A stretch of DNA of 19,018 nt from NCBI GenBank assembly GCA_016840125.1, contig JAEOSY010000521.1:1-19018 (forward strand), in the 5' to 3' direction. The position numbers and the translations under genes are program-made. Source of the stretch: Candidatus Helarchaeota archaeon. GTDB lineage: Archaea; Asgardarchaeota; Lokiarchaeia; Helarchaeales; HEL-GB-A. Below are positions 7,566 to 15,289 of the stretch, in pieces; the first letter of the stretch is position 1, and every line of letters starts with the position of its first letter. The notes beneath the pieces were generated by a model that had not been told where the DNA came from, ran no database searches, and worked only from the letters and a program-made list of their open reading frames with translations.

Positions 7566-8639
7566 TTATTTTTTCCGCGTAAATAGGCGCGCCCCTAAAT
7601 TCAGATGGATCGCATGAACTGTTATCATTATTGCTAATGCTACTGTTAAAAGTATTATTTGTGGAACCATCATACCAATTGTGATAATAAAAACAAAACT
7701 ACTGATTGTAATAATCGAACTTAATAATGCGTTCTTCAGATATTTTCTTTCAATTTTTTCATCATCTTTGCTACTCACAACGAGTGGTAATAAAAATCCG
7801 AGACCAATGAAGACTCCAGGAATAATATAAAGTGTGGTTGGTGCTTGGAACAGCTCACGCATCTCCTTGGCGAACCGTTCGTGGAAGAAAATGTAACCTA
7901 ATCGCTCAAATATATTTTTAGTGAAAATTATTTCCTCATGGTTGTACATTATCATGTAATCCGTCCGTCCGCGCGTGTAATAATAGTGGGGATCCGTCTT
8001 ATCTGGTCCGAGAAAGACACATGTGTAGGTATGGAATGCATCCTCAACGGCATATGTTTGATTATATTCCATAAACAAGAAGAAGCTTACCATCGTCGCA
8101 GTCCGCGCTCTGCAATCCCCCCACCCTCTTTGGATTGCTTCCCTCACCGTCGGGACGTAATCTAGAACAAAATATTGTTCCATGACTTCGACATATTGAA
8201 TAACTTCTGTAATGATATAGTCTGTCATGTTTTCTAAGCGCTGATCATCTGTCATATTTACTGAATAAAAATAAGCCGGTGTGATACCATAAGTTGTATT
8301 CAGGTAATCCCACATATATCCTGGGGATGTACTATTCAATTGTTGCACTAGAGGTTCATTTGGATTGATAACTCGCCCCCTATCGATGTGATTTACAATT
8401 TGTCCTGGCAATACGAGAATATTTGGGTAAAAAAGGAAGATAATAAACAAAAAAGCTATGGATAATTTAAAGAGACTTTTCCAGATTCCCTTTTTGTTAA
8501 AAAAGAGGCTGCCACATCCAATGATTAAAACCCAAAGGAAAAGACCTGATATGAATGCGAAGAGAATGCCAATCAGAAAGATGTAGAATGCGATAAGGGG
8601 AATTCCAACGAAAAGAAAGAATTTTTTCCAGTTAACCAT
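7566..8639 (-). CDS. Membrane-anchored transglutaminase-like protein (downstream paralogue)
   Basis: A 357-residue membrane protein with a transglutaminase-like (papain-fold) core. Membrane helices are expected at about 8-48 (two), 58-78, 272-292 and 302-348 (two). By the positive-inside pattern the central domain, about 80-270, faces outside, in line with its sequons (LNST, NTTY, NMTD). The core carries GWGDC with Cys176 and FHTYT with His203, the usual Cys and His of the transglutaminase triad; an Asp near 216 could complete it. Members of this fold cleave or cross-link peptides, and some are inactive. Twenty bases separate it from the upstream paralogue on the same strand, so the pair is one operon. 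Both begin MVNWKKFF and share a block VQQLNST-PGY-WDY, then YGI-PAYF, then NMTDDQRLENMTD. The substrate is unknown; cell-envelope protein processing is an inference. Confidence 0.8.
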   Translation of the reverse strand: MVNWKKFFLFVGIPLIAFYIFLIGILFAFISGLFLWVLIIGCGSLFFNKKGIWKSLFKLSIAFLFIIFLFYPNILVLPGQIVNHIDRGRVINPNEPLVQQLNSTSPGYMWDYLNTTYGITPAYFYSVNMTDDQRLENMTDYIITEVIQYVEVMEQYFVLDYVPTVREAIQRGWGDCRARTATMVSFFLFMEYNQTYAVEDAFHTYTCVFLGPDKTDPHYYYTRGRTDYMIMYNHEEIIFTKNIFERLGYIFFHERFAKEMRELFQAPTTLYIIPGVFIGLGFLLPLVVSSKDDEKIERKYLKNALLSSIITISSFVFIITIGMMVPQIILLTVALAIMITVHAIHLNLGARLFTRKK

Positions 8640-8659
8640 TCACTCTACTCTGAGATATT

Positions 8660-9778
8660 TTACTTCTGAACCTTCTTTGATTTGGAAAAGAGTCGCCCAC
8701 CCAAATCAGACTGCGCTGATTGCGCCGCTAAAACTACAGAGACGACCATTACCAAGAAAACCATTTGATAAACCACTAGCTGCTCAAAGTAGGCATGACT
8801 GAACAGGAAGGCTATAAAGAATCCCAAGACGAGAATTAGCCCTGCGAAAAGTCCATTTTTAAGATAATTCTTCTTTTTAGGATTGGTAGAACGAATAACA
8901 GCTGTCATCAAGAGCCCTAAACCCACAAGTACTGGCCAAATTGCTTTTTGCACAGCGTCAATGTTGAATAGGTCTTTAATTTTATCGTAAAATGGATATC
9001 CAAAAACAACATCTCCTAATCGTTCAAAAGTATTCATGGTGTGAATTATAGTCTCGTTATTAAACATGATTTGGGGATCCGTCCAATTCTGATTCTGAGC
9101 GCCCCCTTCGTAATCAAGAACATCTCGATAATAATAATGCGGTGTTCCACTTAAATTCACCATGGTATACCAGTGATATGGGGTTTCGCATGCCCACGCA
9201 TCGTATCCCATAAAGATAAAGAGCGATACCATTACAATCGTGCGTGAATGGCAATCCCCTTTGCCATGATAAATTGCTTGCGCTGGAGTCGATACATAAT
9301 CTATTACATAATAAACCTCGGGAATGAAGTAGTACTCAATCACCCAATCTAACACAAAATCCGTCATGTTTTCTAACCGTTGATCATCCGTCATATTGGC
9401 GGAGTGGAAGTATGCTGGGCTTATTCCATAATATGTATTCATGTAGTCCCACAAGTAGCCTGGCGCCGTGCTGTTTAATTGTTGCACTGCTGGATCGTTC
9501 GGGGTAATTACACGGGATACATCAATATGCCGCACGATTTGTGAGGGCCAATACGCGGGATTTGACACAAGCAAGGTAAAGATTAAGATCATAGCAATGC
9601 TTAATTTGCTTAGTCCTGGATAGATTTTCTTCTTTGAAAAACGCATGCAACATACTCCTAAAATTAACGCGAGTAAAAGGAGGGTTGCGATGAATGCATA
9701 GAAAATTGCAATTAGAAAAATATAGAACGCGAGCAATGGCAGCCCGACACAAAAGAAGAATTTTTTCCAATTGACCAT
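8660..9778 (-). CDS. Membrane-anchored transglutaminase-like protein (upstream paralogue)
   Basis: A 372-residue paralogue of the next gene, with the same topology of three N-terminal helices, an external papain-fold domain and three C-terminal helices. The catalytic Cys lies in GKGDC at residue 176, exactly as in its partner, and the His in YHWYT at 202. An Asp in the following RDVLDY segment is the likely third residue. I start it at ATG 9778 rather than the open-frame ATG at 9820. The resulting MVNWKKFF matches the paralogue's start, GAGGAAAT (9783-9790 on the minus strand) is a good ribosome binding site, and a TATA-like box fits this distance. The 9820 start would add 14 polar residues before the first helix. 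Differences from the paralogue include a shorter loop after the His and an extra Cys near it (ACETPYH). Sequons are conserved in the shared block. Confidence 0.82.
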   Translation of the reverse strand: MVNWKKFFFCVGLPLLAFYIFLIAIFYAFIATLLLLALILGVCCMRFSKKKIYPGLSKLSIAMILIFTLLVSNPAYWPSQIVRHIDVSRVITPNDPAVQQLNSTAPGYLWDYMNTYYGISPAYFHSANMTDDQRLENMTDFVLDWVIEYYFIPEVYYVIDYVSTPAQAIYHGKGDCHSRTIVMVSLFIFMGYDAWACETPYHWYTMVNLSGTPHYYYRDVLDYEGGAQNQNWTDPQIMFNNETIIHTMNTFERLGDVVFGYPFYDKIKDLFNIDAVQKAIWPVLVGLGLLMTAVIRSTNPKKKNYLKNGLFAGLILVLGFFIAFLFSHAYFEQLVVYQMVFLVMVVSVVLAAQSAQSDLGGRLFSKSKKVQK

Positions 9779-9820
9779 GATAATTTCCTCATAATCTATT
9801 ACATGAGAATTCGAAACCAT

Positions 9821-9835
9821 GTTTAAAAATTTAAT
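9821..9835 (-). promoter_or_regulatory. Possible TATA box for the transglutaminase-like operon
   Basis: On the minus strand the run TTAAATTTTTAAAC lies 45-55 bases upstream of ATG 9778, just after the methyltransferase stop. With a start about 25 bases downstream it would leave a short leader containing the GAGGAAAT ribosome binding site. Visual match only. Confidence 0.35.
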
Positions 9836-9844
9836 CTCTACTTC

Positions 9845-10567
9845 CTATTTACATTCTAGGACATATCGACTCGTTAAAAAGTAGGACGCCAACTTATTAC
9901 TTAAAAGCAATTTAAAAGGGAAATAGTGAAGATAAAATGGTACATAAAATCTTGTTAACACGTGTCTAAATCCTGCCTCATATAATAATTCTTTCCATTC
10001 TGTGTTATTCCGTTTTGTGTCCCATCGTACGGGGAAAATTTTTAATCTATTAGGCAAGTACTCGGTAAAATTGTGCGCCATAACCTCCCGTATGATTAGA
10101 ATTCCTTCTGTTTTTAATAACCCTTTCAATTTTTTGAAGAACGCGACAATCTCACTTTTATCGTTCCTTTTAGATTTCGGGAAGAGATGATGCAGAACAT
10201 AAGAGAAATAGATTATATCAAATTGATCTTCCCCAAAATCGTAGATCATTCCATTAGCTTTTATTAAATGAATATTGTTTGTGAGCTGAAACTTTTTAAG
10301 AATTAATTGCAGCCTTTCATAACTTTCTTTAGCTGATCCCCTCCCCTCAAACTCGTCAATACTAACTACTGATTTGACATTCCCCATTAACACTCCATAA
10401 AGGCTGAACAACCCTGATCCGCATCCAAAATCAAGTATATCCTTCCCTCTTAGGGAGTAGTTCTGAAAATCAAATTTAATTGATTGATAATACCCCGTCA
10501 CTGGGATCAGTTTTCTTCTGGGAACATACGAATTATAGATTTTCTCAAATAGATCTCTCGCTTCCAT
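9845..10567 (-). CDS. Class I SAM-dependent methyltransferase
   Basis: A 240-residue methyltransferase with a Rossmann-type fold. Motif I is clear as ILDFGCGSGLF (about 44-54). An acidic residue ends strand 2 (VVSIDEFEG), binding the SAM ribose. A strand 4 FDIIYFSYVLHHL (about 116-128) has the HH seen in many class I enzymes, and strand 5 is EGILIIREVM. The C-terminal ~60 residues are rich in Phe, Tyr and Leu, possibly a lid or membrane-touching part. The substrate cannot be told; small molecules, lipids or glycans are all possible. The gene looks more AT-rich than its neighbours, with many AAA and TTT-type codons, which could reflect recent transfer. It heads a minus-strand series, 66 bases ahead of the ATG of the first transglutaminase-like gene, but a TATA-like box in that gap suggests the latter can be transcribed on its own. 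Confidence 0.88.
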   Translation of the reverse strand: MEARDLFEKIYNSYVPRRKLIPVTGYYQSIKFDFQNYSLRGKDILDFGCGSGLFSLYGVLMGNVKSVVSIDEFEGRGSAKESYERLQLILKKFQLTNNIHLIKANGMIYDFGEDQFDIIYFSYVLHHLFPKSKRNDKSEIVAFFKKLKGLLKTEGILIIREVMAHNFTEYLPNRLKIFPVRWDTKRNNTEWKELLYEAGFRHVLTRFYVPFYLHYFPFKLLLSNKLASYFLTSRYVLECK

Positions 10568-10666
10568 CTTATTCGCATTCTCTCAATTTTTCAAATAATA
10601 TTCTACCTTGAAACTATAAAATACATTTTTAAAATTGGTAAATTATTACTATAATTACTTAAAATC
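10568..10666. promoter_or_regulatory. Divergent promoter region, methyltransferase / acyl-CoA synthetase
   Basis: This 99-base AT-rich gap separates two genes transcribed away from each other. Rightward, TTTTTAAAATT at 10626-10636 sits about 36 bases before ATG 10667. Leftward, AATATTATTTGA (plus-strand 10592-10603) sits about 30 bases before the methyltransferase ATG. Both fit archaeal TATA boxes with very short leaders. No operator-like inverted repeat stood out. Confidence 0.45.
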
Positions 10667-12712
10667 ATGAGATGGCTTACTATGGGAAAAAAATCACCTT
10701 TTTATTCGATGTTTAAAATCAAAGCAGATAGTTTTCCGAAAGATCGGCTCTCTGTCATTTATGGTGACATAAAACGGACTTGGAAAGAAACGCATGCGCG
10801 AATTAACAAGATTGCCTATTCCCTTACGAAGAATTTAGGGGTCAAGAAAGGCGACCATGTGGCAGTCCTATTCCATAACCGTCCTGAATTCCTCGAAATC
10901 AACATAGCGCTTCAAGCGTTGGGTGCAATCCCAGTTCCCGTTAATTATAGGTATGTTAAATCGGAACTTGAATTCTTATTAAAGAACTCCGACGCTGTGG
11001 GTTTAATTTTTGAAGGCAATTTATTAGATTTGGTTCTCAGCACCAAACCCGATGCTCCTAATGTACGGTTTTATGTGGGTACGAAACCTCCAGATCAAGC
11101 ACTCCCAGAAGGTATATATGATTATGAGACTCTTATCACGGAAGGGAAGAATAAAAATCCTAAGGTCAAGGTCGATTGGGATGATACTTGTGTAATAATT
11201 TACACAGGTGGAACTACTGGAAGACCTAAAGGTGTGATGCTCTCCTATGAGAATATGGTTGTTAATCAAGAAGCTACCATTAATTTACTAGTCACTCTTT
11301 TACCCTCTGTGAAGGATATCGACTATCCCCACTTTGCCCGAAACGAGGGGCAGAGAAAACTACTTCATACGTTGTTTCTCTTCTTAGGGCAGATGTTTAC
11401 AAAACTTTTTGCAGGTCCTGAGGATGATCGGATAATTATTTTTTATCTACCCACCAAAGAAGGTGCCGTGCCAGTTCCGCCAATGACAATTCGTCAGGTG
11501 GAAGGGAAGGTGAAGATGTTTGCGGGAAAAGCTGAAGAATATGATATCTCATTTGAAGGAACCTTAATCGATCAAATTAGGGATCTCGTTAACACCATTC
11601 CAAAGGCATATAGTCGAATTGGAAAACTAAAGATGTTTCCTGGGTTAATAAAGAAATTCCTTTTCGGCGGAATTAAGATGGAGGGATCGTTTAGGGATCG
11701 TCTCAAAATTATCGGGTCTCTCTCTGCTAAACCATCGGCTGAGGCTGTTCAAACCATGTATTTAACGCCCCCTATGTTCCATCTTGCAGCATACGCGCTT
11801 TTTGTACTTAACTTTTTAATGACAGGCTCTATTCTCGTATTTCCCGCAAGCACCGCTTTTGATCCTGAGCAGACAATAAAAGAGATGGTTGATAACGAGG
11901 CGACTTGGACCTTCTTTGTCCCCACACAATGGAAGTGGATCACAGATTATTTGGATAAAGAAAAACCGGATTTTCGGCTGGAAAGCCTTGAAGTTGCCTT
12001 CTCTGGGGCGGCACTCTTACATGCGAAATATAAGAAGAAGATTCTTACTTATTTCCCAAATGCACTTCTTCTGGACGTGTTTGGTCAAACCGAAATGGCT
12101 CCTGCTGCCAGCGTGAAAATGGATGGGGACGCCTCTACGGTACGAGAGCGATCGGTGGGAAAAGTAGTCCCCAATATTGAAATCAAAATAATTGACGATG
12201 ATGGAAATGAGGCTAAAGAAGGCGAGATTGGTGAAATTTTCTATCGCGGACCGAATGTGATGCAAGGCTACTATGGCGATAAAGAAAAGACAGCCCAAGC
12301 TATCGATGAAGATGGATGGCTGCATTCGGGGGATTTGGGTTATTTAAAAGATGGAGAACTGTACACCATTGAGCGAAAGAAGGAGTGCATCAACACGGGC
12401 GGGGAGAAAGTATTCCCCTTAGAAGTGGAAGAAATACTCCTTGACCATCCTAAGGTACAGGATGCATGCGTTATCGGTGTGCCTAATGAGGATTGGGGGA
12501 GTATTGTCCGTGCTGTGGTCATTTTAAATCCAGATTTTAAGCCAGGGGACGAAACTTTAGGAAAAGAACTTATGGACTTCTGCAAGGGGAAAATTGCCGG
12601 ATATAAAAAACCCCGGTCTGTAGTATTTGCCGATAAATTCCCAATTTCTCCGGTCGGCAAAGTTCTAAGGGCAAAAATTCGCGAGAAATGGGGCCAACCT
12701 GATCAAGCTTAA
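10667..12712 (+). CDS. AMP-forming acyl-CoA synthetase with a large central insert
   Basis: An adenylate-forming enzyme of 681 residues that activates a carboxylic acid with ATP and loads it on CoA. The P-loop-like motif YTGGTTGRPKGV is at 179-190, the acyl-pocket FH at 371-372, GQTEM at 473-477, WLHSGDLGYLKDGELYTIERKK with Asp556 and Arg570 at 551-572, and the C-terminal lysine in SPVGKVLRAKI at Lys665. All key residues are present, so it should be active. Unusual: motifs A3 and A4, normally a few tens of residues apart, are separated by about 180. Residues about 215-360 form a basic, helix-rich insert that I do not recognise. The substrate (fatty, aromatic or other acid) cannot be set by eye. 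ATG 10667 is used; ATG 10682 (MGKKSPF) is possible, preceded by GAGATGG. It could use acids made by the aldehyde oxidoreductase nearby, an inference from context. Confidence 0.92.
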   Translation: MRWLTMGKKSPFYSMFKIKADSFPKDRLSVIYGDIKRTWKETHARINKIAYSLTKNLGVKKGDHVAVLFHNRPEFLEINIALQALGAIPVPVNYRYVKSELEFLLKNSDAVGLIFEGNLLDLVLSTKPDAPNVRFYVGTKPPDQALPEGIYDYETLITEGKNKNPKVKVDWDDTCVIIYTGGTTGRPKGVMLSYENMVVNQEATINLLVTLLPSVKDIDYPHFARNEGQRKLLHTLFLFLGQMFTKLFAGPEDDRIIIFYLPTKEGAVPVPPMTIRQVEGKVKMFAGKAEEYDISFEGTLIDQIRDLVNTIPKAYSRIGKLKMFPGLIKKFLFGGIKMEGSFRDRLKIIGSLSAKPSAEAVQTMYLTPPMFHLAAYALFVLNFLMTGSILVFPASTAFDPEQTIKEMVDNEATWTFFVPTQWKWITDYLDKEKPDFRLESLEVAFSGAALLHAKYKKKILTYFPNALLLDVFGQTEMAPAASVKMDGDASTVRERSVGKVVPNIEIKIIDDDGNEAKEGEIGEIFYRGPNVMQGYYGDKEKTAQAIDEDGWLHSGDLGYLKDGELYTIERKKECINTGGEKVFPLEVEEILLDHPKVQDACVIGVPNEDWGSIVRAVVILNPDFKPGDETLGKELMDFCKGKIAGYKKPRSVVFADKFPISPVGKVLRAKIREKWGQPDQA

Positions 12713-12729
12713 TTTGGTTCCACTCCTCC

Positions 12730-12737
12730 CTTTTTTC
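12730..12737 (+). terminator. Poly-T tract after the acyl-CoA synthetase gene
   Basis: A CCC followed by six T lies 18 bases after the synthetase stop and 23 bases before the next ATG. It fits a weak archaeal terminator; read-through into the GNAT gene is likely given the close spacing. Confidence 0.3.
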
Positions 12738-12759
12738 ACGAGCATTGGAAGTTATAAGT

Positions 12760-13695
12760 ATGAGTTCCGAGTCCAACAGTTTAAAACAGTTCAGTCCTCA
12801 ACCTCTAACTGCTGAGAATGTCGAAGTGGTTTATGATTTATTCAAACGCAACGAACAAATTTTTGTAATTCCCTTAGAGTTTTTTCAACGTGGGCTCCTT
12901 AATGATGAGGGATACGACCCCGATCTGAGTCTAGTTTTATTTGATCCCCAAACTAATGAGCCCATTGCCGCTATAGTGGCAGTAATCAAAAAGGGTTGGG
13001 TTAGAACTAATTGTTACCTAAAAGCTTGTATGGTCGATGATAAATTTCGGAGACAGGGGATTGGTTCGAAAATTCTACACGAAGTCATGAAAACTGCTAA
13101 ATCGAAACTCCGATGGCGGGCTCAAATTCGATGGGGGGATTGTCCACCACGCTACTGGCAACCAGGGGTGGATGTGCGTCACACTTCTCTGGTGTTTTTC
13201 CTCAAAAATCACGGTTTCAAAACTCATGATACGCGTCAGAATCTCACCGTACCTTTATCCACAAAAATTCCAACCCCTAAATCTGAGATAAGTGGTTATT
13301 CTTTAGAACGCGTTAAACCTGTGGATTTTGATGCGACTGTCCAATTTGTTCAAACGAATTTTCGCTTTGGTACTTGGGATGAAGAAGCGCGAATATCGTA
13401 TGAAAATGATCCCCCCACCACGTTTATTGCCAAGGATAGTAGTGGGCTAATTGTTGGATTTGCTACACATAGCAACCAATTCCCCGGTTCGTTCGGACCA
13501 ACTGGCGTGAATAAATCCCTTCGCGGAAAGGGCATTGGGGGCGAACTCTTACGCTGGTGCATCTGGGATATGCAACAAGCGGAGTTGGATATTTGCACCA
13601 TTTTATGGGTTGTTGGGAACACCATTAAGTTCTATTCGAAGGTTCTGGGGGCATACATTCACCCCGTTTATTATCCCATGAGTCGACGATTATAA
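12760..13695 (+). CDS. Tandem double-GNAT N-acetyltransferase
   Basis: This 311-residue protein carries two GNAT folds in series. Each has the acetyl-CoA pyrophosphate-binding loop: DDKFRRQGIGSKIL in the first half (about residues 101-114) and NKSLRGKGIGGELL in the second (about 249-262). Both loops keep the R/Q-x-x-G-x-G core, so both sites could bind acetyl-CoA, unlike many double-GNAT proteins with one dead half. The second half also has a conserved Asn-Tyr-like end (NTIKFYSKVLGA), typical of the last part of GNAT domains. The acceptor is unknown; such proteins acetylate amines, antibiotics, peptides or CoA-linked compounds. ATG 12760 is preferred over the upstream TTG 12745 because GGAAG at 12748-12752 gives a ribosome binding site and the TTG adds only five residues. 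It lies 47 bases behind the synthetase gene. Confidence 0.85.
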   Translation: MSSESNSLKQFSPQPLTAENVEVVYDLFKRNEQIFVIPLEFFQRGLLNDEGYDPDLSLVLFDPQTNEPIAAIVAVIKKGWVRTNCYLKACMVDDKFRRQGIGSKILHEVMKTAKSKLRWRAQIRWGDCPPRYWQPGVDVRHTSLVFFLKNHGFKTHDTRQNLTVPLSTKIPTPKSEISGYSLERVKPVDFDATVQFVQTNFRFGTWDEEARISYENDPPTTFIAKDSSGLIVGFATHSNQFPGSFGPTGVNKSLRGKGIGGELLRWCIWDMQQAELDICTILWVVGNTIKFYSKVLGAYIHPVYYPMSRRL

Positions 13696-13703
13696 ACATG
13701 CTA

Positions 13704-13710
13704 GTTTTTT
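13704..13710 (+). terminator. Poly-T tract after the GNAT gene
   Basis: Six T in a row eight bases after the GNAT stop codon fit oligo-T termination in archaea, and a new TATA-like box follows before the next gene. Confidence 0.4.
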
Positions 13711-13738
13711 AAGAAATACTTGCTTTGAGAAACACTAA

Positions 13739-13748
13739 CTTTATGAAA
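13739..13748 (+). promoter_or_regulatory. TATA-like box for the TPR-JAMM fusion gene
   Basis: CTTTATGAAA lies about 34 bases upstream of ATG 13777, in the 81-base gap after a T-tract. The spacing leaves a leader of under about 12 bases, and no ribosome binding site is visible, so translation would be near leaderless. Visual match only. Confidence 0.4.
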
Positions 13749-13776
13749 CATGGTGTAAAAATTTGTATGAGTTTCC

Positions 13777-15237
13777 ATGAGCCATTATATTACAGCCCTT
13801 GAGGAAAAAGCAGAAGAAGCTGAGATGACAGGGGATTATCTCTCTGCGCTTGAACACTATCTTAAGGCATCAAAAGCAATTCAGGATACAAAAAAGGAAT
13901 CAGATGCCACATCGGAAGGGAGTAGCATATTTCATCGTATCGCAAATCTATATTCAGAAACGGGAAATCATGAGTCTGCAATTGAAAACTATAACAAGGC
14001 AATTATAGCTTATAAGGGAAGTACTAAGAATATAACGAAAATTCTCCGAAAAATAGCTGAGTGTTATACCAAAATGGGCATAATTTTACTGGCAAACTCT
14101 AACCATAAGGCTGCGATAGAATCCATGGATGAATCCATGAAAAGTTTCGATAGGGCTATTGAATTTGTAAGTGAGGAGGAACTGCCACATCTGGCAGAAC
14201 GGTATATTCTTAATTTACTCCTTCAAATAATCTGCTCTTTTGGTTTAAATAAAGAAACCGAGGAGATAATGCCGCTCTTAAAGAAAGCCGTTAGTATGAA
14301 CACGAAATACAATGCTAAGGGGTTCATGACGGATTTGAGCCTCTTTTTACTATATGTCCTTAATAACGATCATAGCAAATCCTATAAGATTTTGAAGGAC
14401 AAGATCTTCACAGTCAATGATACTCTCGCCTTGGGTTCCATTTTTCATACTATAATCCTATGTGCGATCATGGATCTTGCCCTGAAGTATATTCCAACAA
14501 TACAAGTGCAGGCTGATGAGGCTCCGAATAAGGATAAAGGCGAAGTTATTCTCACTCAAAAGTGTTTCGAAGAGATGCTCCTCTACGGACTTTCTTTCGC
14601 GAATAGAAGAATGCTTAAATACGATTTTAGAGAAGTGCTCGCATTAATCGTTGGCAAGGTTGAAAAGAACAAAGTTTTTATTACAGAAATCGTTCCAATG
14701 ACATCGGGAACTGAGAAAGATGTAGAGTTCAAGGAAGAGCACTATGCGAAAGCTGCTGAAATAAACGCAATTGCAGCTGAACGAAATGAATTTATTGTGG
14801 GTTGGTATCATACCCATCCCGGCTTAGGTTTGTTTTTATCCCCTACGGATATTATTAACCAGCTCGGATACCAGTCTTTAAATGAAAGAGCCATCGCTTT
14901 ATTATTCGACTTCACTCAAATGACATTGTCTGATTCTGGCTTTGTTATTTACCGACTAATCGAGCCAAATTTTCAGTCGGGGTACTATTTAGTACCATGG
15001 CGAATTTCCGATGCCTCGAAAAACTTTCAATTTAGGTGTATGTCCTTGATTAATAAATTCATTTCGACTTTGAATCACTTTCTCACCACGCACGAAGCGA
15101 TTAGTATCACTCAACTAGGCAAGGAACTCGACCTATCAGAACTCCTACTTGAGCAAATTATCCCAAATTTAATAACCCTGGAGTATTTACCAAATGCTCA
15201 GTTTAATTCCAAAACGAAAATGCTTTCAAAAAAATAA
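13777..15237 (+). CDS. TPR / JAMM (MPN+) metalloprotease / winged-helix fusion protein
   Basis: A 486-residue soluble protein in three parts. Residues 1-135 are TPR-like helix pairs (EAEMTGDYLSALEHYLKA; ANLYSETGNHESAIENYNKA; a third near 95-130), followed by further helices to about 240. Residues about 258-410 are an MPN domain with a full JAMM zinc site: Glu286 (REVLALIVGK), His345-x-His347, Ser355 and Asp358 in GWYHTHPGLGLFLSPTD. This closely resembles the GWYHSHPG...LS..D signature of Rpn11 and CSN5, the isopeptidases that remove ubiquitin or Nedd8. The AMSH-type second zinc site is not visible. Residues about 425-486 (ISITQLGKELDLSELLLEQI, then a basic end) read like a winged helix of the PCI type. 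The predicted role is removal of ubiquitin-like modifiers, or related proteolysis, on partners held by the TPR part. No E1, E2 or ubiquitin gene is in the window. An antagonist, non-ubiquitin role is possible. Confidence 0.88.
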   Translation: MSHYITALEEKAEEAEMTGDYLSALEHYLKASKAIQDTKKESDATSEGSSIFHRIANLYSETGNHESAIENYNKAIIAYKGSTKNITKILRKIAECYTKMGIILLANSNHKAAIESMDESMKSFDRAIEFVSEEELPHLAERYILNLLLQIICSFGLNKETEEIMPLLKKAVSMNTKYNAKGFMTDLSLFLLYVLNNDHSKSYKILKDKIFTVNDTLALGSIFHTIILCAIMDLALKYIPTIQVQADEAPNKDKGEVILTQKCFEEMLLYGLSFANRRMLKYDFREVLALIVGKVEKNKVFITEIVPMTSGTEKDVEFKEEHYAKAAEINAIAAERNEFIVGWYHTHPGLGLFLSPTDIINQLGYQSLNERAIALLFDFTQMTLSDSGFVIYRLIEPNFQSGYYLVPWRISDASKNFQFRCMSLINKFISTLNHFLTTHEAISITQLGKELDLSELLLEQIIPNLITLEYLPNAQFNSKTKMLSKK

Positions 15238-15283
15238 TATAACGTTTCAAATATAAAAAAAATTAAAAAATAGGATGTAACTC

Positions 15284-15289
15284 TTTTTT
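15284..15289 (+). terminator. Termination region between convergent genes (15238-15289)
   Basis: The 50-base convergent gap ends in six T at 15284-15289, serving the plus-strand JAMM gene. On the other strand, A-runs at 15255-15262 and 15265-15270 are oligo-T tracts for the minus-strand gene. Both genes thus have archaeal-type terminators in one shared space. Confidence 0.45.

Noticed and set aside
9779..9820. Start of the upstream transglutaminase-like protein at 9820
   Set aside because: The internal ATG 9778 has a good ribosome binding site and matches the paralogue's first residues; a TATA-like box overlaps the 9820 region.
12017..12660. Open frames on the minus strand within the acyl-CoA synthetase gene
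   Set aside because: Shadows of a strongly conserved enzyme sequence with all motifs on the plus strand.
14791..14856. AMSH-type deubiquitinase assignment for the JAMM domain
   Set aside because: The GWYHTHPG...LS pattern is closer to Rpn11/CSN5, and the Cys/His residues of the AMSH second zinc site are not seen downstream.
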